NCBI GenBank assembly: GCA_963722585.1
Contig: CAVRNU010000035.1
Span: 1-64,000 of the forward strand
Origin: KBS-96 sp963722585
GTDB taxonomy: Bacteria > Acidobacteriota > Terriglobia > Bryobacterales > Bryobacteraceae
DNA: 64,000 nucleotides
Direction of reading: 5' to 3'
Positions 44,284-53,320 of the stretch are shown piece after piece. The notes under the pieces are model-generated. The model was given only the letters and a program-made list of their open reading frames with translations. It made no database searches and was not told the origin of the DNA. A program made the translations under genes and the position numbers. Every line of letters starts with the position of its first letter. The stretch's first letter is position 1.

Positions 44284-46037
44284 GTGCGTAAAATCGTTTC
44301 TGGCATCGAGCGAGGCCAGCGGCAATTGAACGGACCCCAGACATCGGGCCGCGACTATCGCAACCTCTCAGAGCCACAGCACAACAATACGACCCGCGAC
44401 GACGATGTTGCCGCGGCAATGCGCGACGGCGTCAATCTTCTCGCCGATGTTTATCGCCCAGCCACGCCCGGCCGGTATCCCGTCCTTATCGCCGCCTCGC
44501 CTTATCCACGTCAGATCCAGAACCTCGGCGCGCCAATGGGCTTCATAGAAGCGGGCGCCAGTGACTTCTTCGTGCCGCGCGGCTATGTTCATGTGATCGC
44601 AAACTGTCGTGGCACCAGCGGTTCCGGTGGGACGTTCGGCTTCTTCGATGGCCAGGAACGTCAGGACATGTGTGACCTGGTCGAATGGGCGGCGGAGCAA
44701 CCGTGGTCCGACGGCAATATCGGCATGGTTGGCATCAGCTATTTCGCTATGACTCAGATGGAGGCTGCCGTGGAACGTCCGCCGCACCTCAAGGCGATCA
44801 TGCCGATCGCGGGAACGTTCGACCTTTACGATTCGGCTACGCACCACGGCCTGACCAGCAGCTCATTCGTCACGCCGTTCCTGTCGATGATCGGCATGAC
44901 CTCGGGTCATACGAACAAGCTTTGGCGCAACAATCTTGTCGAGGCTGTCGGCGGCCTGCTCAAAACGCCCGCCGTGCACAAGCAATTCGCTACCGCAAAT
45001 GGCGAGGCGGCAATGACCGGGCTCAAGCTACTTCTCAAGCTGCACCATGATCCACATCCTTGGGATGACCTTTGGCGCTCCATCTGTGTCGAGCATCCGC
45101 TTCGCGACGCTTGGTGGGAAGACCGCAATCTTCTGCCGCTGCTATGCAAGGTAGAGATCCCGGTCTACCTCGGCTGCGATTGGCAAAACGTTCCGCTGCA
45201 CCTGCCGTCGACTTTCCCTGCTTTTCAGCGTCTGACTAATAGCCTCCACGTCCAGGCCGCCATGCTCGGCGACCATGGCCTTGCTTGGCCATGGGAAAGC
45301 CTTGATATCGAGGCACTGGCCTGGTTCGACCATTGGCTGAAAGGCCGCGACACGGGCATTCTTGAAGGAGCGAGGTTTCGCTACGTACTGCCGGGGGCGG
45401 AAGGGTGGCGCACAGCCGATTCGTGGCCGCCCGCTGGCGTGACATCGAGGGGACTGGCCCTACGCGTGGATGGTTCCCTAGCCGACGAGGAGGGTGAGTC
45501 AGGATCGCGCACGTTGATGGCGCTCGGCACCGGCTTGGGCCGAGTGCAGGCCAGCGAGACCGACCCACCGTCGCATCTAACGTGGACCGGTGCGCCTCTG
45601 GAGCACGATCTCGATGTGGTCGGCGACATCGAGCTGCAGCTCGAAGCCGTCAGCACGGCCTCGGATACCGCTTGGATTGTCTTCCTTCAGGATGTGGATG
45701 CTGCCGGAACCGTTACCGACATCACGGCGGGCTATCTAAGAGCGAGTTTGCGGGAGGTGGATGAGGCACCCAGCCGCACGGGAGTCCCTGAAGTTCCCTG
45801 TCGCACTTTCCAGGCTGTTCCGATCGGTGAGCCGGTTGCCTATCGCATACCCTTGGTTGCAAACGCCAGACGATTCAAGGTGGCCATTGTGTGCGACTGT
45901 TCGTCACCAGCGACGATCAGAATCCCGAAATCCCTGCGCTGCTAGGCTTTCGTCACGCCAGTGTCGGCACGAGCTGCCTAAACAAGATCAAGTCCTCGTC
46001 CCGTCTGATGCTGCCGGTTTTGACGCCCCCAGGTTAA
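44284..46037 (+). CDS. CocE/NonD-family X-Pro dipeptidyl-peptidase-like hydrolase (one frameshift near the 3' end)
   Basis: Alpha/beta-hydrolase of the S15/CocE family, which includes cocaine esterase, glutaryl-acylases and X-Pro peptidases. It has DDDVAAAMRDGVNLLADVYR, YPVLIAASPYPRQ, RGYVHVIANCRGTSGSGGTF (oxyanion region), nucleophile Ser in GMVGISYFAMTQ, and LNGP-like C-terminal domain segments (DIELQLEAVSTASDTAWIVF). The frame is interrupted near 45890: it ends at 45945, while the true family ending (LFVTSDDQNPEIPALLGFRH, LPVLTPPG) continues in the next frame to 46037. Start uncertain; an internal Met near residue 46 aligns better with the catalytic domain. Substrate unknown. Confidence 0.82.
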
Positions 46038-46282
46038 CTCGATTCATACGTCGGTCGCCGCAGAGTTTCCCGACGGGCTAGAAGGTCCGCTCTGGGACGG
46101 CCGCCCTCCCTTAAGCGGATTCCTCGTGAGCAACGGCCAATCGTTTATCGAAACGAATTCACTTCTCTATACTCGGCATTGTGGAGATTGGAGGCTAGCG
46201 CGTTATACGTCAACTTGACGACCGAGGCGAGTTTACCGGACTGAAGTCTTTTAGCGCCATACCGCCACCGATCAGATACATT

Positions 46283-49200
46283 TCAAGCATTCTCCTTTAG
46301 AACAACCTCGTTGTGAGCCATTTCGGCTTCTGGCGTGAGCAGACCGCGCCGCAGGGCGCGTTCCTTCATCGCGATAAAAAAGACTGGCACGAGAATCAGT
46401 ACGTGAATGGTCGAGGTAATCATCCCTCCGACGATAGGAGCGGCGATCGGCTTCATCACGTCCGAGCCGATGCCGGATTCCCAGAGGATCGGCACCAGAC
46501 TCGCGAGCACGGCCGTTACCGTCATCAGCTTGGGGCGCAGGCGCTGCACGGCGCCGTGGATGACCGCCGCCTCTAGGTCCGCCTTGGAGAGAGGTCCGCC
46601 AGCCCGGAGGCGCTCATCCAACGCCTCATGCAGATAGGCGACCATCACGACACCGGTCTCAACGGCAATGCCGAAGAGCGCGATGTAGCCGACCCATACG
46701 GCCACGCTGAAGTTATAGCCAAGCCACCACTGCAACAGCAGACCGCCGGTAAGCGCATAGAACGTCGGAAAGAGGAGCATCAGCGCCTCAGCCACGGAAT
46801 GAAAGACGAGATAGAGCAGAACGAAGATAACGAAGAAGACGACGGGAAGGATCAGCTTCAACCGCTCCTTCGCGCGCTGCTCAAATTCGTATTCGCCGGA
46901 CCATTGAAACGAATAGTTCGCGGGCAGCTTCAGCTGCTCTCCGAAACGGCGGCTCGCTTCAGCGACGAAGCCGCCATAGTTGGTGTCCTTGAGATCGATG
47001 TAGACATAGCCCGTGAGCGACCCGTCCTCGTCGCGGATCATCGCCGGGCCGTGTGAGAAGGAAATGCGGGCCACTTGGCCGAGAGGAATCTGCGCGCCTG
47101 AGGGCGTCGCCACGAGGACGCGGCGCATCTCGTCGATATTGCTGCGAAAATCCCGCTGATAGCGTACATTGATCGGGTAACGTTCCCGGCCTTCGATGTT
47201 TTCGGCGATGTTCTGCCCTCCGATGGCCGAGGCAACCGTGGTCTGAATGTCCCCGACTGAAAGCCCATAGCGGCCGGCTTCCGCCCGGTTCGGTTCGACA
47301 TTGACATAGAAGCCCTGCGAAACGCGCTCCGCAAACACAGACCGCACCTGCGGCAGGCTCGAGAGCAGCTTCTGAATTTGGGAGGCGAGCTGCTCGATCC
47401 CATCCACATTCGGGCCCTGCACTTTAAGCCCGAGCGGCGTCTTAATGCCGGTCAGCGCCATATCGAGCCGGTTTTCAACGGGCATCGTCCATGTGTTCGA
47501 AAGCCCCGGAAACTGGAGCTTCTGGTCCATTTCCTGAATCAATTTGTCGTACGTCATGCCGGGCCGCCACTGCTCGCGAGGCTTCAGCATCACCGTCGTG
47601 TCGTACATATCCAGCGGCGCGTTATCCGTCGCGCTGTCCGAGCGGCCAACCGTGCCGAAGACTCTTTCAACCTCAGGGAAGGAGCGCAGCACGCCGTCCT
47701 GCTTCTTGAGTAGTGTTTTGGCCTGCTCGATGGCGATACCCGGCAGTGCAGTCGGCATATAAAGCGACGAGCCTTCAAACAGCGCCGGCATGAACTGGCT
47801 GCCAAGGCGCATCGCGAGCGGAAGCGTGAGGATAAGAAAGAGCAGATTCATCACGACTATCACCTTCCGCCAGTGCAGGCAGAATCGCAGCACGGGTAGA
47901 TAGATGGCCTGCGTGATACGCGACAGGGGATTATTCCGCTCCGGCTGTAGGCGGCCGCGGATCAACAGGACCATCAGCACTGGCACGAGCGTGATAGCGA
48001 GAATCGAAGAGGAGCCGACCGCCAGCGTCTTCGTCCAGGCGAGTGGTCGGAACATGCGTCCTTCCTGCGCCTCGAGCAGGAACACTGGCAGGAACGAGAC
48101 CACGATGATGAGCAGCGAGAAGAAGAGCGCAGGGCCTACCTGCTTTGCCGCATCGATAAGAATGCGCCGGCGCTCCCGTTCAGTTACTGGCTGCGCATCG
48201 CGTTCCTGTCGCTCGGAGAGCTGACGATAGCCGTTCTCAACCATGACGATGGCGGCATCAACCAGCACGCCGATGGCGAGCGCCAGCCCGCCCAGAGACA
48301 TGATGTTGGAGCTGACCCCGAAATAAAACGTCGGGATGAAGGAGATCAGCACAGCGACGGGCAGCGCCAGAATGGCGATCACAGCGGAGCGGAAGTGAAA
48401 GAGAAACACAATGATCACCAGACTCACGATCACCGCCTCTGCCAGCAGGTCGCGCTTGAGAGTGGCAATCGAATCATTAATCAACCCGGACCGGTCATAG
48501 CCCGACATGATCTGAACCCCAGGAGGCAGCGAAGGACCGAGCTCGCGCAGCTTGCGCTTAACACCCTCGATTACGCTCAGCGCGTTCTGCCCCTGGCGCA
48601 TCACGACAATACCGCCCACCGTTTCGCCCTCTCCGTTCCATTCAGCAACGCCTTCCCGAATGTCCGGCCCGAAGCCGACGGTGCCGAGATCTCGCAGCAG
48701 CACGGGCGTACCGTTGTTGCTGCCCACAGCCACCATCGCGAGGTCGTTCAGCGAGCGAAGATAGCCAAGGCCGCGGATCATGTACTGTGCGCCGCTTAGA
48801 TCGAGTACACGGCCGCCGACTTCGTTGGTGCTCGCCTTAACGCGATCGATAACAGTCCGCAGCGAAATGTTGTGTGCCAGCAGTTTATTGGGATCGAGCT
48901 GCACCTGATACTGGCGCACGAAGCCGCCGATACTGGCAACCTCCGCCACGCCCGGCACGGTTTCAAGCGCATAGCGCAGGTGCCAGTCCTGGAGGCTGCG
49001 CAGGTCCGCGAGACTGCGGGTGTGAGTCGTATCGACGATGGCGTACTCATAAACCCAGCCCGCACCTGTGGCATCAGGACCGATTGCCGGATGCACATTC
49101 TGCGGCAGCCGGCCACTGATCTGCTGCAAATACTCGATCACCCGCGAACGTGCCCAGTAAAGATCCGTTCCATCCTCGAACACGACATAGACGTAGGAAT

Positions 49201-49468
49201 CGCCGAACATTGTCTGGGCGCGCACGGCCTTCACATGCGGTGCGGCGAGCAGGCTGGTGACAATGGGATACGTGACCTGGTCCTCGATGACGTCGGGCGG
49301 CTCACCGGCCCAGCCCGTATGAACGATCACCTGCACATCGGAGATGTCGGGCAAGGCATCGAGCGGCACATGCCGCAGGGACCAGAGACCGGCAAGCGTC
49401 AGCATGAGCACGCCGGTAAAGACTAGGAAGCGATTGCGGGCGCAGGCTTCGATGATTCGGGACAGCAT
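46283..49468 (-). CDS. cusA: Copper/silver RND efflux pump (CusA/CzcA, HME family)
   Basis: Inner-membrane heavy-metal pump of 1061 residues, intact. It has 12 TM segments and two large periplasmic loops. Family features: LDALPDISDVQVIVHTGWAG, DQVTYPIVTSLLAAPHVKAV, FGDSYVYVVFEDGTDLYWAR, the proton-relay Asp in LAIGVLVDAAIVMVENGYRQ, and the CusA-type porter segment EQWRPGMTYDKLIQEMDQKL with NTWTMPVENRLDMALTGIKT. Met residues in the porter and central regions fit monovalent copper/silver rather than zinc. The ATG overlaps the cusB stop (ATGTGATG). Last gene of the operon; nothing recognisable in 46038-46282. Confidence 0.93.
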   Translation of the reverse strand: MLSRIIEACARNRFLVFTGVLMLTLAGLWSLRHVPLDALPDISDVQVIVHTGWAGEPPDVIEDQVTYPIVTSLLAAPHVKAVRAQTMFGDSYVYVVFEDGTDLYWARSRVIEYLQQISGRLPQNVHPAIGPDATGAGWVYEYAIVDTTHTRSLADLRSLQDWHLRYALETVPGVAEVASIGGFVRQYQVQLDPNKLLAHNISLRTVIDRVKASTNEVGGRVLDLSGAQYMIRGLGYLRSLNDLAMVAVGSNNGTPVLLRDLGTVGFGPDIREGVAEWNGEGETVGGIVVMRQGQNALSVIEGVKRKLRELGPSLPPGVQIMSGYDRSGLINDSIATLKRDLLAEAVIVSLVIIVFLFHFRSAVIAILALPVAVLISFIPTFYFGVSSNIMSLGGLALAIGVLVDAAIVMVENGYRQLSERQERDAQPVTERERRRILIDAAKQVGPALFFSLLIIVVSFLPVFLLEAQEGRMFRPLAWTKTLAVGSSSILAITLVPVLMVLLIRGRLQPERNNPLSRITQAIYLPVLRFCLHWRKVIVVMNLLFLILTLPLAMRLGSQFMPALFEGSSLYMPTALPGIAIEQAKTLLKKQDGVLRSFPEVERVFGTVGRSDSATDNAPLDMYDTTVMLKPREQWRPGMTYDKLIQEMDQKLQFPGLSNTWTMPVENRLDMALTGIKTPLGLKVQGPNVDGIEQLASQIQKLLSSLPQVRSVFAERVSQGFYVNVEPNRAEAGRYGLSVGDIQTTVASAIGGQNIAENIEGRERYPINVRYQRDFRSNIDEMRRVLVATPSGAQIPLGQVARISFSHGPAMIRDEDGSLTGYVYIDLKDTNYGGFVAEASRRFGEQLKLPANYSFQWSGEYEFEQRAKERLKLILPVVFFVIFVLLYLVFHSVAEALMLLFPTFYALTGGLLLQWWLGYNFSVAVWVGYIALFGIAVETGVVMVAYLHEALDERLRAGGPLSKADLEAAVIHGAVQRLRPKLMTVTAVLASLVPILWESGIGSDVMKPIAAPIVGGMITSTIHVLILVPVFFIAMKERALRRGLLTPEAEMAHNEVVLKENA

Positions 49469-51039
49469 CACATTCCGCCTTCCGCGTTCACGCGCAGCTG
49501 CTTCGATGCAATAGTTTTTCCTTCCTTGCGCGCGGTAATCGTCACCTGCCATGAGCCGCCCGACCGCAGGACGCCGGTTCCGTCATAGAGCCCACCTCCC
49601 TTGCCGGTGAGCTTCGCCGTTGTGGTCATGGCGGCCATGCCCATCGCGGGCATCGCCGGCATGAAGAACGTCACGGTTACCTCCAGCGCGTCGATTGCCG
49701 CGCCTGCCGGCCCGGAAAGCTTCACGCGGAAGACATTGCTGCCCTTATGCGGCGTGCTCGGAATGGTTGTGAAATCAATCGTCGCCTGCGCACTTTGGGC
49801 CGGCTGACTCGCCGCAGTTCCCCCAGCACCAGGGGGAGGCGGCGTGTAGGAACCGGCTGCCGCCTGTAGCTGGCTTTCCGAATCGATCAGAAAATTTGCT
49901 GATGTGACGATCTGCTGGCCTGCCCGAAGACCTTTAAGGATGACGAAGTCTTCGCCGGCGCGCGGCCCCAGCACCACTTCTTTCGGCTCGATGCGGCCGC
50001 TTCCGTCACTGACGAACACCAGTTGGCGCGTGCCGGACTGAAGCACGGCCGAAGCAGGGACCACCAGCTGCCGACCGAGATGCGTCTTCAGATCGACATT
50101 GACGAACATGCCGGGCTTCAGCGTCACGCCCGGATTGGCGATTTCCAGCCTGACGCGGACGGTGCGGGTTGCCATGTCCACCTGCGGCAGGATGCTTTCC
50201 ACATGGCCGTTAAAGGTGCGCCCAGGATAGGCATCAACGGTAATTTGAGCGGTATCGCCCGGCTTGAGCCTGCCGATATCATCCTGGAAGACCTGCGCGT
50301 AAATCCAGACCCGCGAAAGATCCGCAACGGTATAAAGGCGCGTGCCCTGCTCCACGAACAGATTGGGCAGCGCGTTGCGCTCGGTGATGTATCCCGAGAC
50401 AGGAGAATCGATGACCAGATCAGGAATCAGCTTGCCCGTCTCTTTCAGCCTTGCGATGTCGCTCGGAGCGATTTCCCATTGCCGCAGGCGAATTTCCGTT
50501 GAGGCGGCCATGTCTTTTGCTGCAGAGGCCACACCCTCGACGGAGCTTGTCCCCAGGTGCTTTTCATCCTCCAGCGCGTTCAGATAGTCCTGCTGCGTTG
50601 CAACCAGATCCGGGCTATAGATCGTAAAGAGCGGATCGCCCTTGCGCACATACTGATATGTCGCATTGGCGAAGACCTTTCGGATGTAGCCGCGAAATCG
50701 GACTTGAACATAAGAGACCAGGCGCTCATTGATATCGATCGTGCCGGTTGCGCGAATATCATCGCTGATCGATTTGCGTTGAACCGTTCCGATCTTCACA
50801 CCGATGCTCTGCATGCCTTCCGGCGTAAGCTGCACGGGCGCCAACGCTGCTTCCATAGTCGCTGCCGGCTTTGCCGGCAAATTACCGCTGCCGGGAGTGG
50901 GACCGGCCGCAACAGGCTGTGGGCCGCTGCTCAGACCGATTTCCTTCTTCACCGCATTTGGCCGGTAAAGAAGAAACCCGACGACTATGGCGAGGATGCA
51001 GAGCCAGAAAAGAGAAGTGCGCAGGACGTATTTGTTCAT
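49468..51039 (-). CDS. cusB: CusB-type membrane-fusion protein with C-terminal YtkA-like domain
   Basis: Periplasmic adaptor of 523 residues, anchored by an N-terminal TM (SLFWLCILAIVVGFLLYR). The CusB core includes VQLTPEGMQSIGVKIGTVQR, ATGTIDINERLVSYVQVRFR, the barrel-sandwich hybrid VRKGDPLFTIYSPDLVATQQ and PVSGYITERNALPNLFVEQG. After a Gly/Ala/Pro-rich linker (about residue 400) the last ~110 residues form a YtkA-like Ig-fold domain with the Met-rich MPAMPAMGMAAM, likely a copper-binding site. In E. coli the metallochaperone role is performed by separate CusF. Overlaps cusA and cusC by a few bases. Confidence 0.92.
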   Translation of the reverse strand: MNKYVLRTSLFWLCILAIVVGFLLYRPNAVKKEIGLSSGPQPVAAGPTPGSGNLPAKPAATMEAALAPVQLTPEGMQSIGVKIGTVQRKSISDDIRATGTIDINERLVSYVQVRFRGYIRKVFANATYQYVRKGDPLFTIYSPDLVATQQDYLNALEDEKHLGTSSVEGVASAAKDMAASTEIRLRQWEIAPSDIARLKETGKLIPDLVIDSPVSGYITERNALPNLFVEQGTRLYTVADLSRVWIYAQVFQDDIGRLKPGDTAQITVDAYPGRTFNGHVESILPQVDMATRTVRVRLEIANPGVTLKPGMFVNVDLKTHLGRQLVVPASAVLQSGTRQLVFVSDGSGRIEPKEVVLGPRAGEDFVILKGLRAGQQIVTSANFLIDSESQLQAAAGSYTPPPPGAGGTAASQPAQSAQATIDFTTIPSTPHKGSNVFRVKLSGPAGAAIDALEVTVTFFMPAMPAMGMAAMTTTAKLTGKGGGLYDGTGVLRSGGSWQVTITARKEGKTIASKQLRVNAEGGM

Positions 51040-52295
51040 CGCAGTGTCGCCCCCGTGAGAGTTTCCAGATGCGCGATGGCAATTTCATGATCCAGAAGCG
51101 CTTGCGCGCTGTCGCGTTCGAGATTCAGCGCGTCATTGAGGGCGAGCAGGACGGGACTCAGCTCGCCCTTCGCCGATTGAAAGGCCGCGAGGTGGGCGCG
51201 GAGCACCGACTGCGCTTGCGGAATCAAGCCGTCCTCGTACTCGGTCAGCAACTCGGCGGAGCTCGTGGCAGAAACGTACTGCTTCTGCACCTCCGATAGC
51301 TGCTGTTGCAGCTGCGCATCGAGCGATGCTTTCGCCTTCTGCTGCATTTCGGCGGCTTCCGCGATTTCCGCGTTTGCACGCCGGCTTCGCGGCAGGCTGA
51401 CACCCAAGGTCAGCATGTAGTAATCGCGATAACGGCTGTCCGTTTTCTCAAACATGTAGCCCACACTGAAGTCCGGCTTTCCGGCCCGCTCGGCCGACTG
51501 CAACTGCGCGGACTGCTGATCCAACACTGCTTTTTCGCTTCGTACAGCCGGATTCTGGCCCTGGACGAAAGAGAGCAGTTCCGGGGCGCCGTAAGCAAGG
51601 CGTGTCAGCTTCAAATCCTCAGCCACAATATCGACGGAATCCTGGGGACGATGCAGAAGCAGCTTCAGCTCGGCTTGATACTGCGCCATCTCCGCGTGAT
51701 GCATAGTGATCTCGCGCACCAGCTTCGTTCGCTCGAGTTCAGCCTTCAGGACATCGTCCTGGCTGCCCTCTCCCACGCGATACCGCGACAGTTCCGTCGC
51801 TGCGAGTTGCTTTAAGGTTGTGCCGGTGCGCTCGAGCACGTTCAGCGTCTGCTGAAGATAGGCGAGGTGGAAATAGGCTGTCTTTACTTGCTCCAGAATC
51901 GAGGCGCGCAGTTCTGCCGATTGCGCCTGCTGGGCTCCGGCTTCACGTGTCGCGACCTGGCCCTTGAGGCGCAACTTGCCCGGATAGGGCAGCTCTTGCG
52001 ACGCGCCGACTCCGATATAGGCAAAGTCGCTGTTGGTGAAGCCGGCAAAGGGTTTCGGGCTACCGACACTGAACTGTTGCACCGTAAATTGCGGATCCGG
52101 CAGCGTCGTGACCTGCTGCGCGACATGGCTGGCGGCGCGCCAGGCATGTTCGGCAGCCATCACTTGAGCATTTCTTTTCTGCGCTTCCTCGAGCAGTTCG
52201 GTGAGGAGCGTAGGTGTGTTTGGTTTATCCTGCGCAAACGCTGAAAGGCCCGCGGCCAGGATGAGCGCCGCGGCAGAGAGGCAAGCCGCATTCAT
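51036..52295 (-). CDS. cusC: CusC-type outer-membrane efflux protein (TolC family)
   Basis: Outer-membrane channel of 419 residues with a signal peptide (ACLSAAALILAAGLSAFAQ) and the OEP repeats: LLEEAQKRNAQVMAAEHAWR, then VGASQELPYPGKLRLKGQV, and the second repeat with KPDFSVGYMFEKTDSRYRDY and LGVSLPRSRRANAEIAEAAE. Start at the ATG at 52295 follows GGGAG; a TTG five codons upstream is less likely. The stop overlaps the cusB start (ATGA). Part of the cusCBA operon transcribed from about 52.8 kb. Confidence 0.9.
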   Translation of the reverse strand: MNAACLSAAALILAAGLSAFAQDKPNTPTLLTELLEEAQKRNAQVMAAEHAWRAASHVAQQVTTLPDPQFTVQQFSVGSPKPFAGFTNSDFAYIGVGASQELPYPGKLRLKGQVATREAGAQQAQSAELRASILEQVKTAYFHLAYLQQTLNVLERTGTTLKQLAATELSRYRVGEGSQDDVLKAELERTKLVREITMHHAEMAQYQAELKLLLHRPQDSVDIVAEDLKLTRLAYGAPELLSFVQGQNPAVRSEKAVLDQQSAQLQSAERAGKPDFSVGYMFEKTDSRYRDYYMLTLGVSLPRSRRANAEIAEAAEMQQKAKASLDAQLQQQLSEVQKQYVSATSSAELLTEYEDGLIPQAQSVLRAHLAAFQSAKGELSPVLLALNDALNLERDSAQALLDHEIAIAHLETLTGATLR

Positions 52296-52393
52296 CAATA
52301 AATCTCCCAATCACAAAATCGTCTTTATTGGATTTAGCCCGCGCGGACACACTAAGTGCGACCGCGCGCCATAAAGCGGATTAGGAGAGGGGA

Positions 52394-52762
52394 CTAGATT
52401 CTTAAGACAGAAACAGTTGGAGGCGGAGAGATAGGCGGCGAATGCTGCTGCAGGGGTACGCGCTCAAAACTCAGCGAGGGGAAATTGAATATCGTGGGTG
52501 AGGGCAGGACAGCAACGGCCGCGGCGGCCGGCGCGGAGGTCGATTCGGGCTGCACCGCGTCGAAATGGTTCGCCTGCATGCTTGGCTGGCAGCAGCTATG
52601 CGATGCCGGCATGCGCATGCTGCCGCAGTTGCCCTTCATCTTTTGACAACACGCGTGCTCCTGCGCCGTCATCTGAGCATTGGGAAGGGCGCACGCCATG
52701 GTCGGCGCGAGCAGCGACAGAATCAGTGCCAGGACAACAGTCAGATGATGCAACCGGCGCAT
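52394..52762 (-). CDS. Small secreted Cys/Met/His-rich protein at the head of the cus operon
   Basis: A 122-residue protein with a signal peptide (LTVVLALILSLLAPTMACA). The mature N-terminal part is dense in potential soft-metal ligands: EHACCQKMKGNCGSMRMPAS, then HSCCQPSMQANHF, five Cys, five Met and three His within about 40 residues. The C-terminal half is Ala/Pro/Ser-rich. It is the first gene of the cus operon, 99 bases before cusC. No family name was recognised. A periplasmic copper-binding chaperone or sink is inferred from composition and position. Confidence 0.7.
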   Translation of the reverse strand: MRRLHHLTVVLALILSLLAPTMACALPNAQMTAQEHACCQKMKGNCGSMRMPASHSCCQPSMQANHFDAVQPESTSAPAAAAVAVLPSPTIFNFPSLSFERVPLQQHSPPISPPPTVSVLRI

Positions 52763-52869
52763 CCGCCTTCAGAGTAACTCAGTCTGGACGAACCGCAGTT
52801 AAACGGAGTAGTAGCGTCGACGGCATATCGCATCCATGACTCTCTGGTTCAACTGTTTCGCCTGGCTGT

Positions 52870-53267
52870 TCGTTGCTCTGCTTAAACTGCAGAACTGGGA
52901 TCTACATCAGCTCAACTATTTGTTTATCGAAAATGTTGGGAACTTGGTGTGTCCGTCGTCGTACGATCTTGGCGAAGAGCTGCGCGCGGTGCTCCTTTCC
53001 GTCACAGAAGGCGAGGACAAGCCGCTAAAATATCCAACCATCTTCCATAGCGCCGACGCGGCTATCGTCACAAAAACGGATCTAGCGGAGATCGTGGGCT
53101 TCCACTGGGACGCTGCCGTTCGCAACATCGAAAGTGTCCGCCCAGGCATGAAAGTTTTGCGAGTGTCGGCAAAGACGGGATGCGGAATGAGCGACTGGCT
53201 ACAATTTCTGGCGGACACCATGACGACTCACGAAAAGTCGACGAACGCCGTGAGCGCACGGAAATAA
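52870..53267 (+). pseudogene. hypB: HypB (hydrogenase nickel-insertion GTPase) C-terminal fragment
   Basis: Recognisable from about 52885: YLFIENVGNLVCPSSYDLGE, then VLLSVTEGEDKPLKYPTIFH, ADAAIVTKTDLAEIVGF and DAAVRNIESVRPGMKVLRVS. These are the G3 and G4 (TKTD) regions of HypB. The N-terminal half with the metal-binding Cys motif, the Walker A GSPGSGKT and switch I is absent; the preceding ~15 codons are unrelated. The C-terminus (SAKTGCGMSDWLQFL) is near complete. No hyp or hydrogenase gene is nearby. It lies between convergent and divergent operons, probably left by a rearrangement. Confidence 0.82.
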
Positions 53268-53320
53268 CGAGTTTCTTGCGCCCAAGTCCCGTATTTTTCC
53301 TTGGCGTCCCACAAAACCAT

